This document shows positions 16,087 through 23,842 of a stretch of DNA of 51,269 nt, one piece after another. The first letter of the stretch is position 1. Every line of letters begins with the position of its first letter. The DNA is taken from the NCBI GenBank assembly GCA_036524005.1, contig DATDDB010000076.1:1-51269 (forward strand). Direction: 5' to 3'. The notes under the pieces were generated by a model. That model made no database searches. It had not been told where the DNA came from and saw only the letters and a list, made by a program, of their open reading frames with translations. This stretch comes from DATDDB01 sp036524005. Its GTDB lineage: Bacteria > Pseudomonadota > Gammaproteobacteria > Burkholderiales > Gallionellaceae. A program made the translations under genes and the position numbers.

Positions 16087-16761
16087 TTACGCCTTTCGGC
16101 GAAATAGCATATCCCACACCCCGTGTCCTAGCCTGAGTCCGCGCTGCTCGAATTTGGTGAGCGGACGGTAATCCGGGCGCGGAGCATAGCCTGTAACGGG
16201 AGCGGTATTTTGCAGCAACGGTTCTGCGTTCAGCACGGCGAGCACCTGTTCGGCATAATCCTGCCAGTCAGTGGCCACATGGATATAGCCGCCAGGCTTG
16301 AGTTTCTGTGTCAAAAACGCAACAAGTGGGGGCTGAATGAGGCGGCGTTTCTTGTGGCGCGCCTTGTGCCAGGGATCGGGAAAGAAGATGTGCGTGCCGT
16401 CGAGCGCCTGGTCGGCGATCATGTGCTGCAGCACGTCCACCGCATCGTGCTGGATGATGCGGACATTGGTCAGGTTCATTTCGCCGATCTGCTTGAGCAG
16501 GCTGCCCACGCCTGGGCTGTGCACCTCGATGGCGAGATAATCGTTTTGCGGGTGCGCCTGCGCGATGGCGGCAGTGGTTTCGCCCATGCCGAAGCCGATT
16601 TCCAGGATTTTCGGGGCAGTCCTGCCGAAGACGGCATCGAGGTCGAGCGGCTGCGCGGCATAGGGAATGCCGAAGCGCGGCAGCAGGGTATCGAGCGAGC
16701 GCTGTTGCGCATTGGAAACCCGTCCCTGGCGCAGGACGTAGCTGCGAATTCTTCTTTCCAT
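16087..16761 (-). CDS. trmB: tRNA (guanine-N7-)-methyltransferase
   Basis: The 224-residue SAM-dependent enzyme makes m7G46 in tRNA variable loops. The SAM-binding region ILEIGFGMGETTAAIA lies near residues 52-67, and the TrmB signatures IFFPDPWHKARHKKRRL (near 127-143) and PLTKFEQRGLRLGHGV are intact. The start at 16761 (MERRIRSYVLRQGRVS) is chosen because upstream in-frame codons run into palindromic repeat A2, which fills the gap to thiG. Confidence 0.95.
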   Translation of the reverse strand: MERRIRSYVLRQGRVSNAQQRSLDTLLPRFGIPYAAQPLDLDAVFGRTAPKILEIGFGMGETTAAIAQAHPQNDYLAIEVHSPGVGSLLKQIGEMNLTNVRIIQHDAVDVLQHMIADQALDGTHIFFPDPWHKARHKKRRLIQPPLVAFLTQKLKPGGYIHVATDWQDYAEQVLAVLNAEPLLQNTAPVTGYAPRPDYRPLTKFEQRGLRLGHGVWDMLFRRKA

Positions 16762-16774
16762 TAAGGTTGCCTCC

Positions 16775-16897
16775 AAAAATCCAATTCTCGTTGCCATGCT
16801 GCGTTGCTCACAAAAAATCACTCCTCACATATCAGTTATATGCAGCGTCGCGATTTTTTGTTCGCGCCTTGCCTGGCTTAGATAATTGAATTTTTTG
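16775..16897. repeat. Long imperfect palindrome, family A copy 2
   Basis: This 123-bp element fills the gap between thiG (stop 8 bp away) and trmB. Left end TCCAATTCTCGTTGCC and right end AATTGAATTTTTT pair imperfectly; the middle contains CAAAAAATC facing CGATTTTTTG (16811-16819 with 16851-16860) around the core ATATCAGTTATAT. It aligns along its full length with the element at 12519-12635. Confidence 0.8.
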
Positions 16898-16905
16898 AAG
16901 GCACC

Positions 16906-17697
16906 CTACGGTTTGCCTATCAGACCAGATGTGGGCGAACTCGGGCTGGCGCTATAAAATTTCTTGGGCATGCGCCCGGCCAGGAACGCGCTGCGTCCGG
17001 CTTCTACCGCCTGCTTCATCGCCTGCGCCATCAGCACAGGCTGGCGCGCCGCGGCAATCGCGGTGTTCATCAGCACACCTGCACAGCCCAGTTCCATGGC
17101 GACCGCCGCGTCCGAGGCCGTGCCCACACCCGCATCCACGATCACCGGCACCTTAACCCGCTCCATGATGAGCTGCAGGTTCCAGGGGTTGAGGATGCCC
17201 ATGCCGGAGCCGATCAGTGAGGCCAGCGGCATGATGGCCGCGCAGCCGATGTCTTCCAGCTGTTTGGCGATGATCGGATCGTCCGAGGTATAGACCATCA
17301 CCTGGAAGCCTTCGGCGACCAGGGTTTTGGCGGCGGCAAGGGTCTCGACCACATTGGGGTAAAGCGATTGCGCATCGCCCAGCACTTCCAGCTTGACCAG
17401 GCTGTGCCCGTCCAGCAGCTCGCGCGCCAGGCGCAGTGTGCGCACGGCATCGTCCGCGGTGTAGCAGCCTGCGGTGTTGGGCAGCAGCGTGTATTTCGAG
17501 GGCGGCAGGATTTCCAGCAGGCTGGGCTCGTTGGGATTCTGGCCGATGTTGCTGCGGCGGATGGCGATGGTGATGATCTCAGCACCACTGGCTTCCACTG
17601 CGGCCTTGGTCTCGGCGAAGTCCTTGTATTTGCCGGTGCCCACCAGCAGGCGCGAGGAATAGGATTTCCCCGCGATGATCAGGTTGTCATTGCTCAT
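16906..17697 (-). CDS. thiG: Thiazole synthase ThiG
   Basis: The 263-residue TIM-barrel enzyme joins DXP, dehydroglycine and the sulfur carried on ThiS thiocarboxylate to make the thiazole part of thiamine. Diagnostic parts are SRLLVGTGKYKDF near residues 14-26 (family GTGKY), the Schiff-base lysine region LVKLEVLGD near 100, and PVIVDAGVGTASDAAVAMELG near 190-210. It follows thiS on the same strand, with a 184-bp gap holding a large palindrome. Confidence 0.95.
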   Translation of the reverse strand: MSNDNLIIAGKSYSSRLLVGTGKYKDFAETKAAVEASGAEIITIAIRRSNIGQNPNEPSLLEILPPSKYTLLPNTAGCYTADDAVRTLRLARELLDGHSLVKLEVLGDAQSLYPNVVETLAAAKTLVAEGFQVMVYTSDDPIIAKQLEDIGCAAIMPLASLIGSGMGILNPWNLQLIMERVKVPVIVDAGVGTASDAAVAMELGCAGVLMNTAIAAARQPVLMAQAMKQAVEAGRSAFLAGRMPKKFYSASPSSPTSGLIGKP

Positions 17698-17750
17698 AAA
17701 TAAACTTTCATGGATATTTCCCCAACAGGGTACTCCCCAACGGAGCGGAG

Positions 17751-17870
17751 AAAACGTAACGAGAGGCGATCAGGCAAGGTGGAGGCTGGCGAAAAAGCGG
17801 AGTTTACACGAAAGTAAATGAGCATTTTTCGACAGCTTCCAACGCAGCTTCATCGCCTCGCAGCAGTTTT
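17751..17870. repeat. Long imperfect palindrome between thiS and thiG (family C)
   Basis: Two arms of about 55 bases (17751-17807 and 17814-17870) pair with mismatches around a 6-base loop. The arms share AAAAC, CGAG, GGCGAT, GGCTG/CAGCT, CGAAAAA/TTTTTCG and TTTAC/GTAAA in mirrored order. The element is in the thiS-thiG message and would fold into one long stem. CCTTGCCTG (on the minus strand of the left arm) is also present in palindrome A2. Confidence 0.75.
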
Positions 17871-17881
17871 CGGCGCTCTGT

Positions 17882-18085
17882 TTAGCCGCCGCCTACGGCG
17901 ACAACGATTTCCAGGCGATCTCCGTTCGCCAGCATCTGCTGGTCAAAGCGGCTGCGCGGAACGATCTCGCCATTGCGCTCCAGGGCAATGCGCTTGCCGC
18001 CCAAGCCCATCTCCTGGATGAGCGCAGCAACGCTGATGGCTTGTTCAAAATTGCGCTGCGCGCCGTTGATGAAAACTGAAATCAC
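17882..18085 (-). CDS. thiS: Sulfur carrier protein ThiS
   Basis: The 67-residue ubiquitin-fold protein ends in Gly-Gly (VVAVGGG), the residues adenylated and converted to thiocarboxylate before transfer to ThiG. The internal ALERNGEIVPRSRF and NGDRLEIVVAVGGG blocks are the ThiS signature. No ATG is available at the right place; GTG at 18085 gives MISVFINGAQ, the expected N-terminus, and a TTG two codons upstream is the alternative. The MoeB/ThiF-type activating enzyme at 46773-47522 could serve it. The tRNA-Gly gene starts 41 bp upstream on the other strand. Confidence 0.92.
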   Translation of the reverse strand: MISVFINGAQRNFEQAISVAALIQEMGLGGKRIALERNGEIVPRSRFDQQMLANGDRLEIVVAVGGG

Positions 18086-18126
18086 TTCCAAACTCGTGCA
18101 CTGTTGGGTAATATCGCATTTTACAT

Positions 18127-18200
18127 GCGGGTGTAGCTCAATGGTAGAGCAGAAGCTTCCCAAGCTTACGACGACGGTTCGATCCCGTTCACCCGCTCCA
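18127..18200 (+). tRNA. tRNA-Gly (CCC anticodon)
   Basis: The 74-base gene folds as a cloverleaf: acceptor stem GCGGGTG (18127-18133) with CACCCGC (18190-18196), D-stem GCTC/GAGC, anticodon loop TTCCCAA with CCC at 18159-18161, T-loop GGTTCGATCCC, and encoded CCA at 18198-18200. It reads GGG glycine codons. A TAATAT hexamer at 18109-18114 is a likely -10 box. The gene is divergent from thiS and is followed 18 bp later by the end of the LysR gene. Confidence 0.95.
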
Positions 18201-18218
18201 GCCTGCCTGCTTTCCCCA

Positions 18219-19127
18219 TCAAACTGACGCTTCGACCGTTTGCTGTGCCGCCTGTTCCAGCAGCCAGGCGCGAAAAGCCGCTACCTTGGCCAGCGTGGCG
18301 CGATTTTTCGGGATCACAAGGTGGTAGCCCAGGTCGGTCGGAACGGCATGACTTAATACCCTGACCAGCCGTCCCGCTTCCAGGTCTGCAGCCACCAGGC
18401 TGTGCCAGGCGAGCGTGATTCCCAAGCCGGCGGTTGCGGCCTGAATCGCCAGCTCGGTATCGCTGAAACGGCGGATGCGCGACGGGCCTTCGTCCACTCC
18501 GAGCGTGGCGAACAGGTTTCTCCAATCCGGGAACGCGCCGCGCATGATGTGCCAGTCATCCTCGATCAGGTTGGCGCGCGCCAGGTCGGCAGAATTTTTG
18601 ATGGATGCTGCAACCGCCGGGGCGGCCACCGCCACTATCGTTTCGGGCATCAGTTGTTTTGCCTCGAGCCCGGGATGAGTGCCACTGCCGAAGCGGATGG
18701 CCATGTCCACGTCTTCCACCGAAAAATCCACTGGGCGGCGCGTGGCCAGCATGTGAACCTCGATGTCCGGATGCAGTGCATGAAAATCATCCATGCGCGG
18801 AATCAGCCAGCGTGCCGCGAAGGCTGGGGGTGTGGAGATGATCAGCGGCCCGGTCGAATTTCCGGCGCGGATTTTCAGCATGGCGCGTTCCAGCTGGTCG
18901 AATGCTTCCGATACCAGGGGGAGCACAACGCCGGCAGACTCGCTCAACGCCAGTGATTTCCCGCGTTTGAACAAAACCACTCCAAGATGGTCTTCCAGTA
19001 ACTTGATCTGCTGGCTGACGGCCGCCGGTGTGACGTGCAATTCTTCGGATGCGCGGGCAAAAGAACGATGCCGTGCGGCAGCCTCGAAAAACCGGAGTGC
19101 ATTGAGCGGGGGTAGTTGGCGAGACAT
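18219..19127 (-). CDS. LysR-family transcriptional regulator (GcvA-like)
   Basis: The 302-residue protein begins LPPLNALRFFEAAARHRSFA, the N-terminus of the GcvA-like LysR subgroup, with the winged HTH at about 5-65 (ASEELHVTPAAVSQQIKLLE) and a periplasmic-binding-protein-like effector domain at about 90-295. LysR regulators commonly control the divergent neighbour, here an EamA-type exporter across a 99-bp gap with AT-rich repeats. The effector cannot be read from sequence; GcvA itself responds to glycine, and a tRNA-Gly gene next door is probably coincidence. Confidence 0.92.
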   Translation of the reverse strand: MSRQLPPLNALRFFEAAARHRSFARASEELHVTPAAVSQQIKLLEDHLGVVLFKRGKSLALSESAGVVLPLVSEAFDQLERAMLKIRAGNSTGPLIISTPPAFAARWLIPRMDDFHALHPDIEVHMLATRRPVDFSVEDVDMAIRFGSGTHPGLEAKQLMPETIVAVAAPAVAASIKNSADLARANLIEDDWHIMRGAFPDWRNLFATLGVDEGPSRIRRFSDTELAIQAATAGLGITLAWHSLVAADLEAGRLVRVLSHAVPTDLGYHLVIPKNRATLAKVAAFRAWLLEQAAQQTVEASV

Positions 19128-19136
19128 TAGGAATTC

Positions 19137-19216
19137 TTAATTAACTCTCAAAAAAGTATAGCTTGTGCTGCAATTTTGCTGGATTTAAAGTTTGGGCGTG
19201 ATTAATTTTAATTAAC
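19137..19216. promoter_or_regulatory. Candidate LysR operator region
   Basis: The 99-bp divergent gap has the 8-bp palindrome TTAATTAA at 19137-19144 near the LysR start and a related tract ATTAATTTTAATTAAC at 19201-19216, 10 bp before the EamA gene. LysR sites are typically AT-rich dyads of T-N11-A type, so these are candidate operators. The spacing and divergence fit, but no single site is decisive. Confidence 0.4.
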
Positions 19217-19226
19217 AAAGCGATTT

Positions 19227-20126
19227 ATGGGAATAGCCACCGTCTATCTGCTGGTATCCGCCACCGCCCTTTTTTGGGGCGCCAATTTCGTGCTGGCGGG
19301 CACCGTCCTGTCCGATTTGCCGCCCCTGTGGGCGGCCGCAGTGCGGTTTTTGCTCGGGGCGGCCCTGATGCTCGCCATTGCCATGGTGCGCCGGGAAGCG
19401 TTGCTGGGGCTGCTGCGGCGCCATGCCCTGGTTTATCTCATGCTGGGAACGGTCGGTATTGCTGCTTTCAACCTGCTGTTCTTTTATGCCTTGCAGACTA
19501 CCTCGGCAAACAATGGGGCGCTGATCATGGCGATCAACCCGCTGTTGACCACTTTGCTTGCGGCGGTTTTTATCGGAGAGAAGGCCACTCTGCGTCACAT
19601 GCTGGCCCTGCCGGTCGCCTTGGCGGGGGTGGCTGTTGTCATTTCGCATGGCGAGATGAGCCGCCTTGCGTCCCTGACTTTTTCCCATGGCGACTTGTTG
19701 ATGCTGACTGCCACGCTTTCCTGGGCCGCCTACAACGTGCTGACCCGCCGTTACATGCCGCAGGGCTCGCCCATTGCCCACACCAGCTGGATTATGGTTG
19801 CCGGGGCGCTGGTGTTGTTGGCGGCGGCGCTTGGCAGCGATAGCCATATCCATGCGCTGGGCGCAAAAGCCGGAGCCGCCATGGCAATGATGGTGGTCGG
19901 CGGCACGGTGTTGGCTTATTTGTTCTGGGGGGTGGGCATTGCGCGTCTGGGGGCGGGGCGGACGGCAATATTCATCAACCTGGTTCCGGTGTTCGCCATG
20001 CTGACGGGCACGTTCATTGGCGATGTCCCCACGGGGGCACAGTTGATCGGGGGCTTGCTGGTGCTGGGTGGAGTGGCCATCTCCATGCTCCAGCCGCGGC
20101 GTTCCGCGAGCAGCACCCGTGCCTAG
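19227..20126 (+). CDS. EamA/DMT-family transporter
   Basis: The 299-residue membrane protein has ten hydrophobic helices arranged as two EamA repeats (about 5-135 and 145-290). Family features include FWGANFVLAG near residue 14-23 and the repeated pattern of N-A-L-I-M-A-I-N-P in the fourth helix (about 96). Members export amino acids or other metabolites; the substrate is not evident. It is divergent from the LysR gene and its stop overlaps the fnr stop by 4 bp in convergent orientation (20123-20126). Confidence 0.9.
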   Translation: MGIATVYLLVSATALFWGANFVLAGTVLSDLPPLWAAAVRFLLGAALMLAIAMVRREALLGLLRRHALVYLMLGTVGIAAFNLLFFYALQTTSANNGALIMAINPLLTTLLAAVFIGEKATLRHMLALPVALAGVAVVISHGEMSRLASLTFSHGDLLMLTATLSWAAYNVLTRRYMPQGSPIAHTSWIMVAGALVLLAAALGSDSHIHALGAKAGAAMAMMVVGGTVLAYLFWGVGIARLGAGRTAIFINLVPVFAMLTGTFIGDVPTGAQLIGGLLVLGGVAISMLQPRRSASSTRA

Positions 20127-20857
20127 ATCGGGGCGGCGGAATAACCGAAGAATGCCCTGAGGTTCTTGGCATCCAGGATTTCCACTGCCTTGTTGCGCAC
20201 GCTGATCAGCCCGGCTTCCTGGAACTGCGACAGGGTGCGGCTGACCGTTTCCAGCTTCATTCCCAGGTAGTTGCCGATTTCCTGGCGCGTCATGCGCAAG
20301 TGGAAGGCAGAGGGCGAGTAGCCGCGCGCGGCAAAGCGCTGCGACAGATTGAGCAGAAAGGCCGCCAGCCGCTCTTCTGCGCGCATCGAGCCCAGCAGCA
20401 GCATGATACCGTGGTCGCGCACGATCTCGCGGCTCATGATCTTGTGCAGGTGGCGCTGCAGTTTGGGTAGCTTGCGCCCCAATTCTTCCAGTTTGCCGAA
20501 TGGCAGTTCGCACACCTCGCTGTCTTCCAACGCAACCGCACTGCAGGTATGGACATCGGTGCTGATGGCGTCCATGCCGATGATTTCACCGGCCATCTGG
20601 AAGCCCATCACCTGTTCCAGGCCGTTTTCATGCAGCACCTGGGTCTTGAAAAATCCGGAGCGGATCGCATACAGCGATTTCAGCGGTGAGCCGCTATGGT
20701 AAAGGTAATCGCCGCGCCGGAAAGTGCGCTTCATGCTGGCCAGTTCTTCCAGTTGTGCCATTTCAACGGGGCTGATGCCGGCGGGCAGGCAGCTTTCGCG
20801 CAAATTGCAGACCGAACAGGCTGTTCCGCTGTGCTGCAGGGAAATTATTTTTTGCAT
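20123..20857 (-). CDS. fnr: FNR-type oxygen-sensing transcriptional regulator
   Basis: The 244-residue Crp/Fnr protein has all four cluster ligands: C14, C17 and C23 (C-x2-C-x5-C, the E. coli spacing) and C116 in SEVCELPF. The cyclic-nucleotide-like barrel is at about 30-150 and the C-terminal HTH at about 170-225, with TRQEIGNYLGMKLETVSRTL as the recognition region; E-x3-S-R matches residues that read TTGAT half-sites in E. coli FNR. It should bind a [4Fe-4S] cluster and activate or repress genes when oxygen is low. It is divergent from hemN, with an FNR box between them. Confidence 0.95.
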   Translation of the reverse strand: MQKIISLQHSGTACSVCNLRESCLPAGISPVEMAQLEELASMKRTFRRGDYLYHSGSPLKSLYAIRSGFFKTQVLHENGLEQVMGFQMAGEIIGMDAISTDVHTCSAVALEDSEVCELPFGKLEELGRKLPKLQRHLHKIMSREIVRDHGIMLLLGSMRAEERLAAFLLNLSQRFAARGYSPSAFHLRMTRQEIGNYLGMKLETVSRTLSQFQEAGLISVRNKAVEILDAKNLRAFFGYSAAPI

Positions 20858-20921
20858 GGCTGGACGGGGAGTTGAAAAATTTAGCTCTAAATAACAATTA
20901 AATAGCGCAACTGGGCCAAGT

Positions 20922-20935
20922 TTGACCTATATCAA
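20922..20935 (+). promoter_or_regulatory. FNR box in the fnr-hemN intergenic region
   Basis: TTGACCTATATCAA matches the FNR consensus TTGAT-N4-ATCAA at 9 of 10 defined positions. A -10-like TAGTAT (20960-20965), or CATAGT two bases earlier, places the box centre about 41-44 bases before the predicted hemN start of transcription, the class II activation position. Anaerobic activation of hemN by Fnr is known in other proteobacteria. The same box could autoregulate the divergent fnr gene. Confidence 0.8.
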
Positions 20936-21001
20936 GCGCTATCTTCCGATTCGATGGCATAGTATGCTGTGCGCCCTTTATTTTGAAGCAGTTCAAGCAT
21001 C

Positions 21002-22393
21002 ATGAACACAATAGTAGCGTCCCCGGAACTGGAAGTAGACCTGGACCTGATACGCAGGCTGGACCGTAATGGTCCGCGTTATACGTCCTATCCAACGGCC
21101 GACCGTTTTGCCGGGACTTTCAATGCGGAATCTTACCAGAATTGGGTGTCCAAGCGCGACGCCAGCCGCCCGCTTTCCCTTTACGTCCACATTCCGTTCT
21201 GCAATACGCTGTGTTTTTATTGCGCCTGCAACAAGATCATCACCAAGGATCGCAGCAAATCGGCAAAGTATGTGCAATACCTGGTCAAGGAAATGGAAAT
21301 GCAGGCGGCGCTGATGCCGGGCGAGCGCCGTCTGGAGCAGTTGCATTGGGGCGGCGGCACGCCGACCTTCCTCAGCGACGACGAAATGCGCATCCTGATG
21401 GATGCGACCAACAAGCACTTCACGCTGGTCAAGGATGGCGAGTATTCCATCGAGATAGACCCGCGCAAGGTGAGCGACGAGACCATTGCCCTGTTGGGCA
21501 GCCTGGGTTTCAACCGCATCAGCATCGGCGTGCAGGATTTCGACCCGCAGGTGCAACAGGCAGTGAACCGCATCCAGAGCGAGGAAGAAACCCTGCGCGT
21601 GATCCATGCTGCGCGCGCCAATGGCTTCAAGTCGGTCAGCCTGGACCTGATTTACGGATTGCCCAAGCAGACGCTGGCAAGCGTCAAAACCACGCTGGAA
21701 AAGGTGATTGCCGCCGACCCGGATCGCCTTTCGATATACAACTATGCGCACATGCCCACCATCTTCATGCCGCAGCGCCGCATCCACGAGGAAGACCTGC
21801 CTGCGCCGCAGACCAAGCTGGATATCCTGAAGCTGGCGGTGAACATGCTGACCGACGCGGGTTACGTGTACATCGGCATGGACCACTTCGCCAAGCCGGA
21901 CGACGAGCTTGCGGTGGCGCAGCGCCAGGGACGGCTGCACCGCAACTTCCAGGGCTATTCCACCCATGCCGACTGCGACCTGGTTGCTCTGGGGGTGAGC
22001 GCAATCGGGAAAATCGGCCCGACCTACAGCCAGAATTTCCGCGAGGACGAGGAATACTATGCCGCGCTCGACCGCGGCGTGCTGCCCATCATGCGCGGCA
22101 TGGCGCTTGATTCCGACGACCTGGTGCGCCGCGAAATCATCCAGGCGCTGATGTGCCATTTCGCGCTGTCCAAGCAGGCGTTCAAGACTGAATTCGGAAT
22201 CGATTTCGACAGCTACTTCGCCACCGAACTGGCGGAACTGGCTGAATACGCGCGTGAAGGCCTGGTTGTGCTCTCGCCGGACAGTGTGGTTGTCACCCCC
22301 AAAGGGCGCATGCTAATCCGCAACGTTTGCATGGTTTTCGACAAATATCTACGCACCCGGCAGGAACATGCCCGGTATTCAAAGGTCATATGA
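21002..22393 (+). CDS. hemN: Oxygen-independent coproporphyrinogen III dehydrogenase
   Basis: The 463-residue radical-SAM enzyme decarboxylates coproporphyrinogen III to protoporphyrinogen IX without oxygen. It has the HemN-specific YTSYPTADRF motif near residue 27-36, the cluster motif CNTLCFYCACN (C-x3-C-x2-C-x-C) near 73, and HWGGGTPTFL near 116. Its length matches true HemN and not HemW. An FNR box 66 bp upstream suggests low-oxygen induction. A flavoprotein gene follows after 28 bp, probably in the same transcript. Confidence 0.96.
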   Translation: MNTIVASPELEVDLDLIRRLDRNGPRYTSYPTADRFAGTFNAESYQNWVSKRDASRPLSLYVHIPFCNTLCFYCACNKIITKDRSKSAKYVQYLVKEMEMQAALMPGERRLEQLHWGGGTPTFLSDDEMRILMDATNKHFTLVKDGEYSIEIDPRKVSDETIALLGSLGFNRISIGVQDFDPQVQQAVNRIQSEEETLRVIHAARANGFKSVSLDLIYGLPKQTLASVKTTLEKVIAADPDRLSIYNYAHMPTIFMPQRRIHEEDLPAPQTKLDILKLAVNMLTDAGYVYIGMDHFAKPDDELAVAQRQGRLHRNFQGYSTHADCDLVALGVSAIGKIGPTYSQNFREDEEYYAALDRGVLPIMRGMALDSDDLVRREIIQALMCHFALSKQAFKTEFGIDFDSYFATELAELAEYAREGLVVLSPDSVVVTPKGRMLIRNVCMVFDKYLRTRQEHARYSKVI

Positions 22394-22421
22394 CCTCAAT
22401 GGTTTCACGGAAGAAGCAACT

Positions 22422-23666
22422 ATGAAATGCGTGGATGATTTCCGCCTGCGCTTTGGCAAGCATGAACTGGTACCCATCGTGTCGGGCGGCATGGGCGTGG
22501 ACATTTCGACCGCAGCGCTTGCGCTGGAAGTGGCGCGACTGGGCGGCATCGGGCACATCTCGGATGCGATGCTCCCGACCGTATCCGACCGCCGCTACGA
22601 CACCGACTTCGTCAAGGTGAAGCTGCAGAAATACAAGTACAACATCGACAACTCCGACAAGTCGGAGGTGAAGTTCGATCTGGGCCATATCGAGGAGTCC
22701 ACGCGCCTGCATGTGAGCAAGGCCATGGAAGCCAAGCGCGGCGGCGGCATGATCTTCATCAATGTCATGGAAAAGCTCACCATGAACGCGCCGCGCGAAA
22801 CGCTCAAGGCGCGTCTGCATGCGGCACTCTCGGCTGGCATAGACGGCATCACGCTGGCCGCCGGGCTGCATCTGGGCTCGTTCGCGCTGATGGAAGATCA
22901 TCCGCGTTTCCGCGATGCCAGGCTGGGCATCATCGTATCCAGCGTGCGTGCGCTGCAATTGTTTATCCGCAAGAATGCGCGCAGCAACCGTCTGCCCGAT
23001 TTCGTGGTGGTGGAAGGGCCGCTGGCCGGCGGGCATCTGGGTTTTGGCCTGGACTGGGCGAAGTACGACCTGCGCACCATCAACCAGGAGGTGATTGACT
23101 ACCTGCGCGCCGAAAAGCTGGACATCCCGGTGATTCCGGCCGGAGGCATCTTCACCGGCAGCGATGCGGTTTCCTATCTTGAAACCGGCTCCGCCGCGGT
23201 GCAGGTGGCAACACGCTTCACCGTCGCGAAGGAATGCGGCCTGCCGCCCGATGTGCAGCAGGAATATTTCAAGGCAGGCGAAAACGACATCGAGGTTAAC
23301 ACCATCTCCCCAACCGGCTATCCCATGCGCATGCTGAAAAACAGCCCCGCCATAGGCTCCGGCATCCGCCCCGGCTGCGAGTCCTACGGTTACCTGCTGG
23401 ATGCCAATGGCAACTGCGCCTACATCGATTCCTACAACCGCGAAGTGGCGGCGCACCCGGATGAGAAAAAAATCTCGGTGATGGACAAGACCTGTCTGTG
23501 CACCCACATGCGCAACTTCAAATGCTGGACCTGCGGGCATTACACCTACCGCCTGAAGGACACCACGCGCCGCAATGCCGACGGCAGCTATCAACTGCTT
23601 ACCGCCGAGCATGTGTTCCGCGATTACCAGTACAGCAAGGACAACAAGATAGCCTTGCCGGATTAA
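22422..23666 (+). CDS. Nitronate monooxygenase/2-nitropropane dioxygenase-family flavoprotein with C-terminal Cys cluster
   Basis: The 414-residue protein is a TIM-barrel FMN enzyme of the NMO family: VPIVSGGMGVDIS (about 17-29) at the first phosphate loop, VVVEGPLAGGHLGF (about 194-207) with the family glycine-histidine motif, and IPVIPAGGIFTGSDA (about 230-244). A C-terminal extension carries C358-x-C360-x7-C368-x2-C371 plus nearby histidines, which could bind zinc or an iron-sulfur cluster; this is not part of classical NMO. The start at 22422 (MKCVDDFRLRFG) is chosen because the upstream extension overlaps hemN. Substrate is unknown. Its position after FNR-linked hemN suggests a low-oxygen role. 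Confidence 0.78.
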   Translation: MKCVDDFRLRFGKHELVPIVSGGMGVDISTAALALEVARLGGIGHISDAMLPTVSDRRYDTDFVKVKLQKYKYNIDNSDKSEVKFDLGHIEESTRLHVSKAMEAKRGGGMIFINVMEKLTMNAPRETLKARLHAALSAGIDGITLAAGLHLGSFALMEDHPRFRDARLGIIVSSVRALQLFIRKNARSNRLPDFVVVEGPLAGGHLGFGLDWAKYDLRTINQEVIDYLRAEKLDIPVIPAGGIFTGSDAVSYLETGSAAVQVATRFTVAKECGLPPDVQQEYFKAGENDIEVNTISPTGYPMRMLKNSPAIGSGIRPGCESYGYLLDANGNCAYIDSYNREVAAHPDEKKISVMDKTCLCTHMRNFKCWTCGHYTYRLKDTTRRNADGSYQLLTAEHVFRDYQYSKDNKIALPD

Positions 23667-23752
23667 TTCCAATCCCATTTCTTCAGTGGTACAGCCTTGG
23701 CTTCGCTTGCTTGTTGCCGCCTTGTCTCACTTTTGAACTGGGATAGGAATAA
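23666..23752. repeat. Palindromic repeat family B, copy 1
   Basis: This 87-bp element begins at the stop codon of the flavoprotein gene. AATTCCAATCCCA at the left faces TGGGATAGGAATAATT at the right. It matches the element at 26016-26152 over the shared left block (CCCATTTCTTCAGTG) and right block (GCCGCCTTGTCTCA). It contains no promoter- or terminator-like T-run; the rest of the gap before the AsmA gene holds nothing recognisable. Confidence 0.75.
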
Positions 23753-23842
23753 TTAGTTTGCCTGCATAATAGGCCGGGTGCTCCACCGCCCCCGCTTGGT
23801 ATTATAATTTGGCCATCTTTGTCACATTCCGGTGGGTGCGCC

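Noticed and set aside
18086..18126. Possible TPP riboswitch before thiS
   Set aside because: Only 41 bases separate thiS from the tRNA gene, and no thi-box-like sequence is visible there or inside the thiS-thiG gap.
18127..19127. Functional link between tRNA-Gly and the GcvA-like regulator
   Set aside because: They are adjacent but convergent, with separate promoters, and adjacency of a tRNA to a LysR gene is common by chance.
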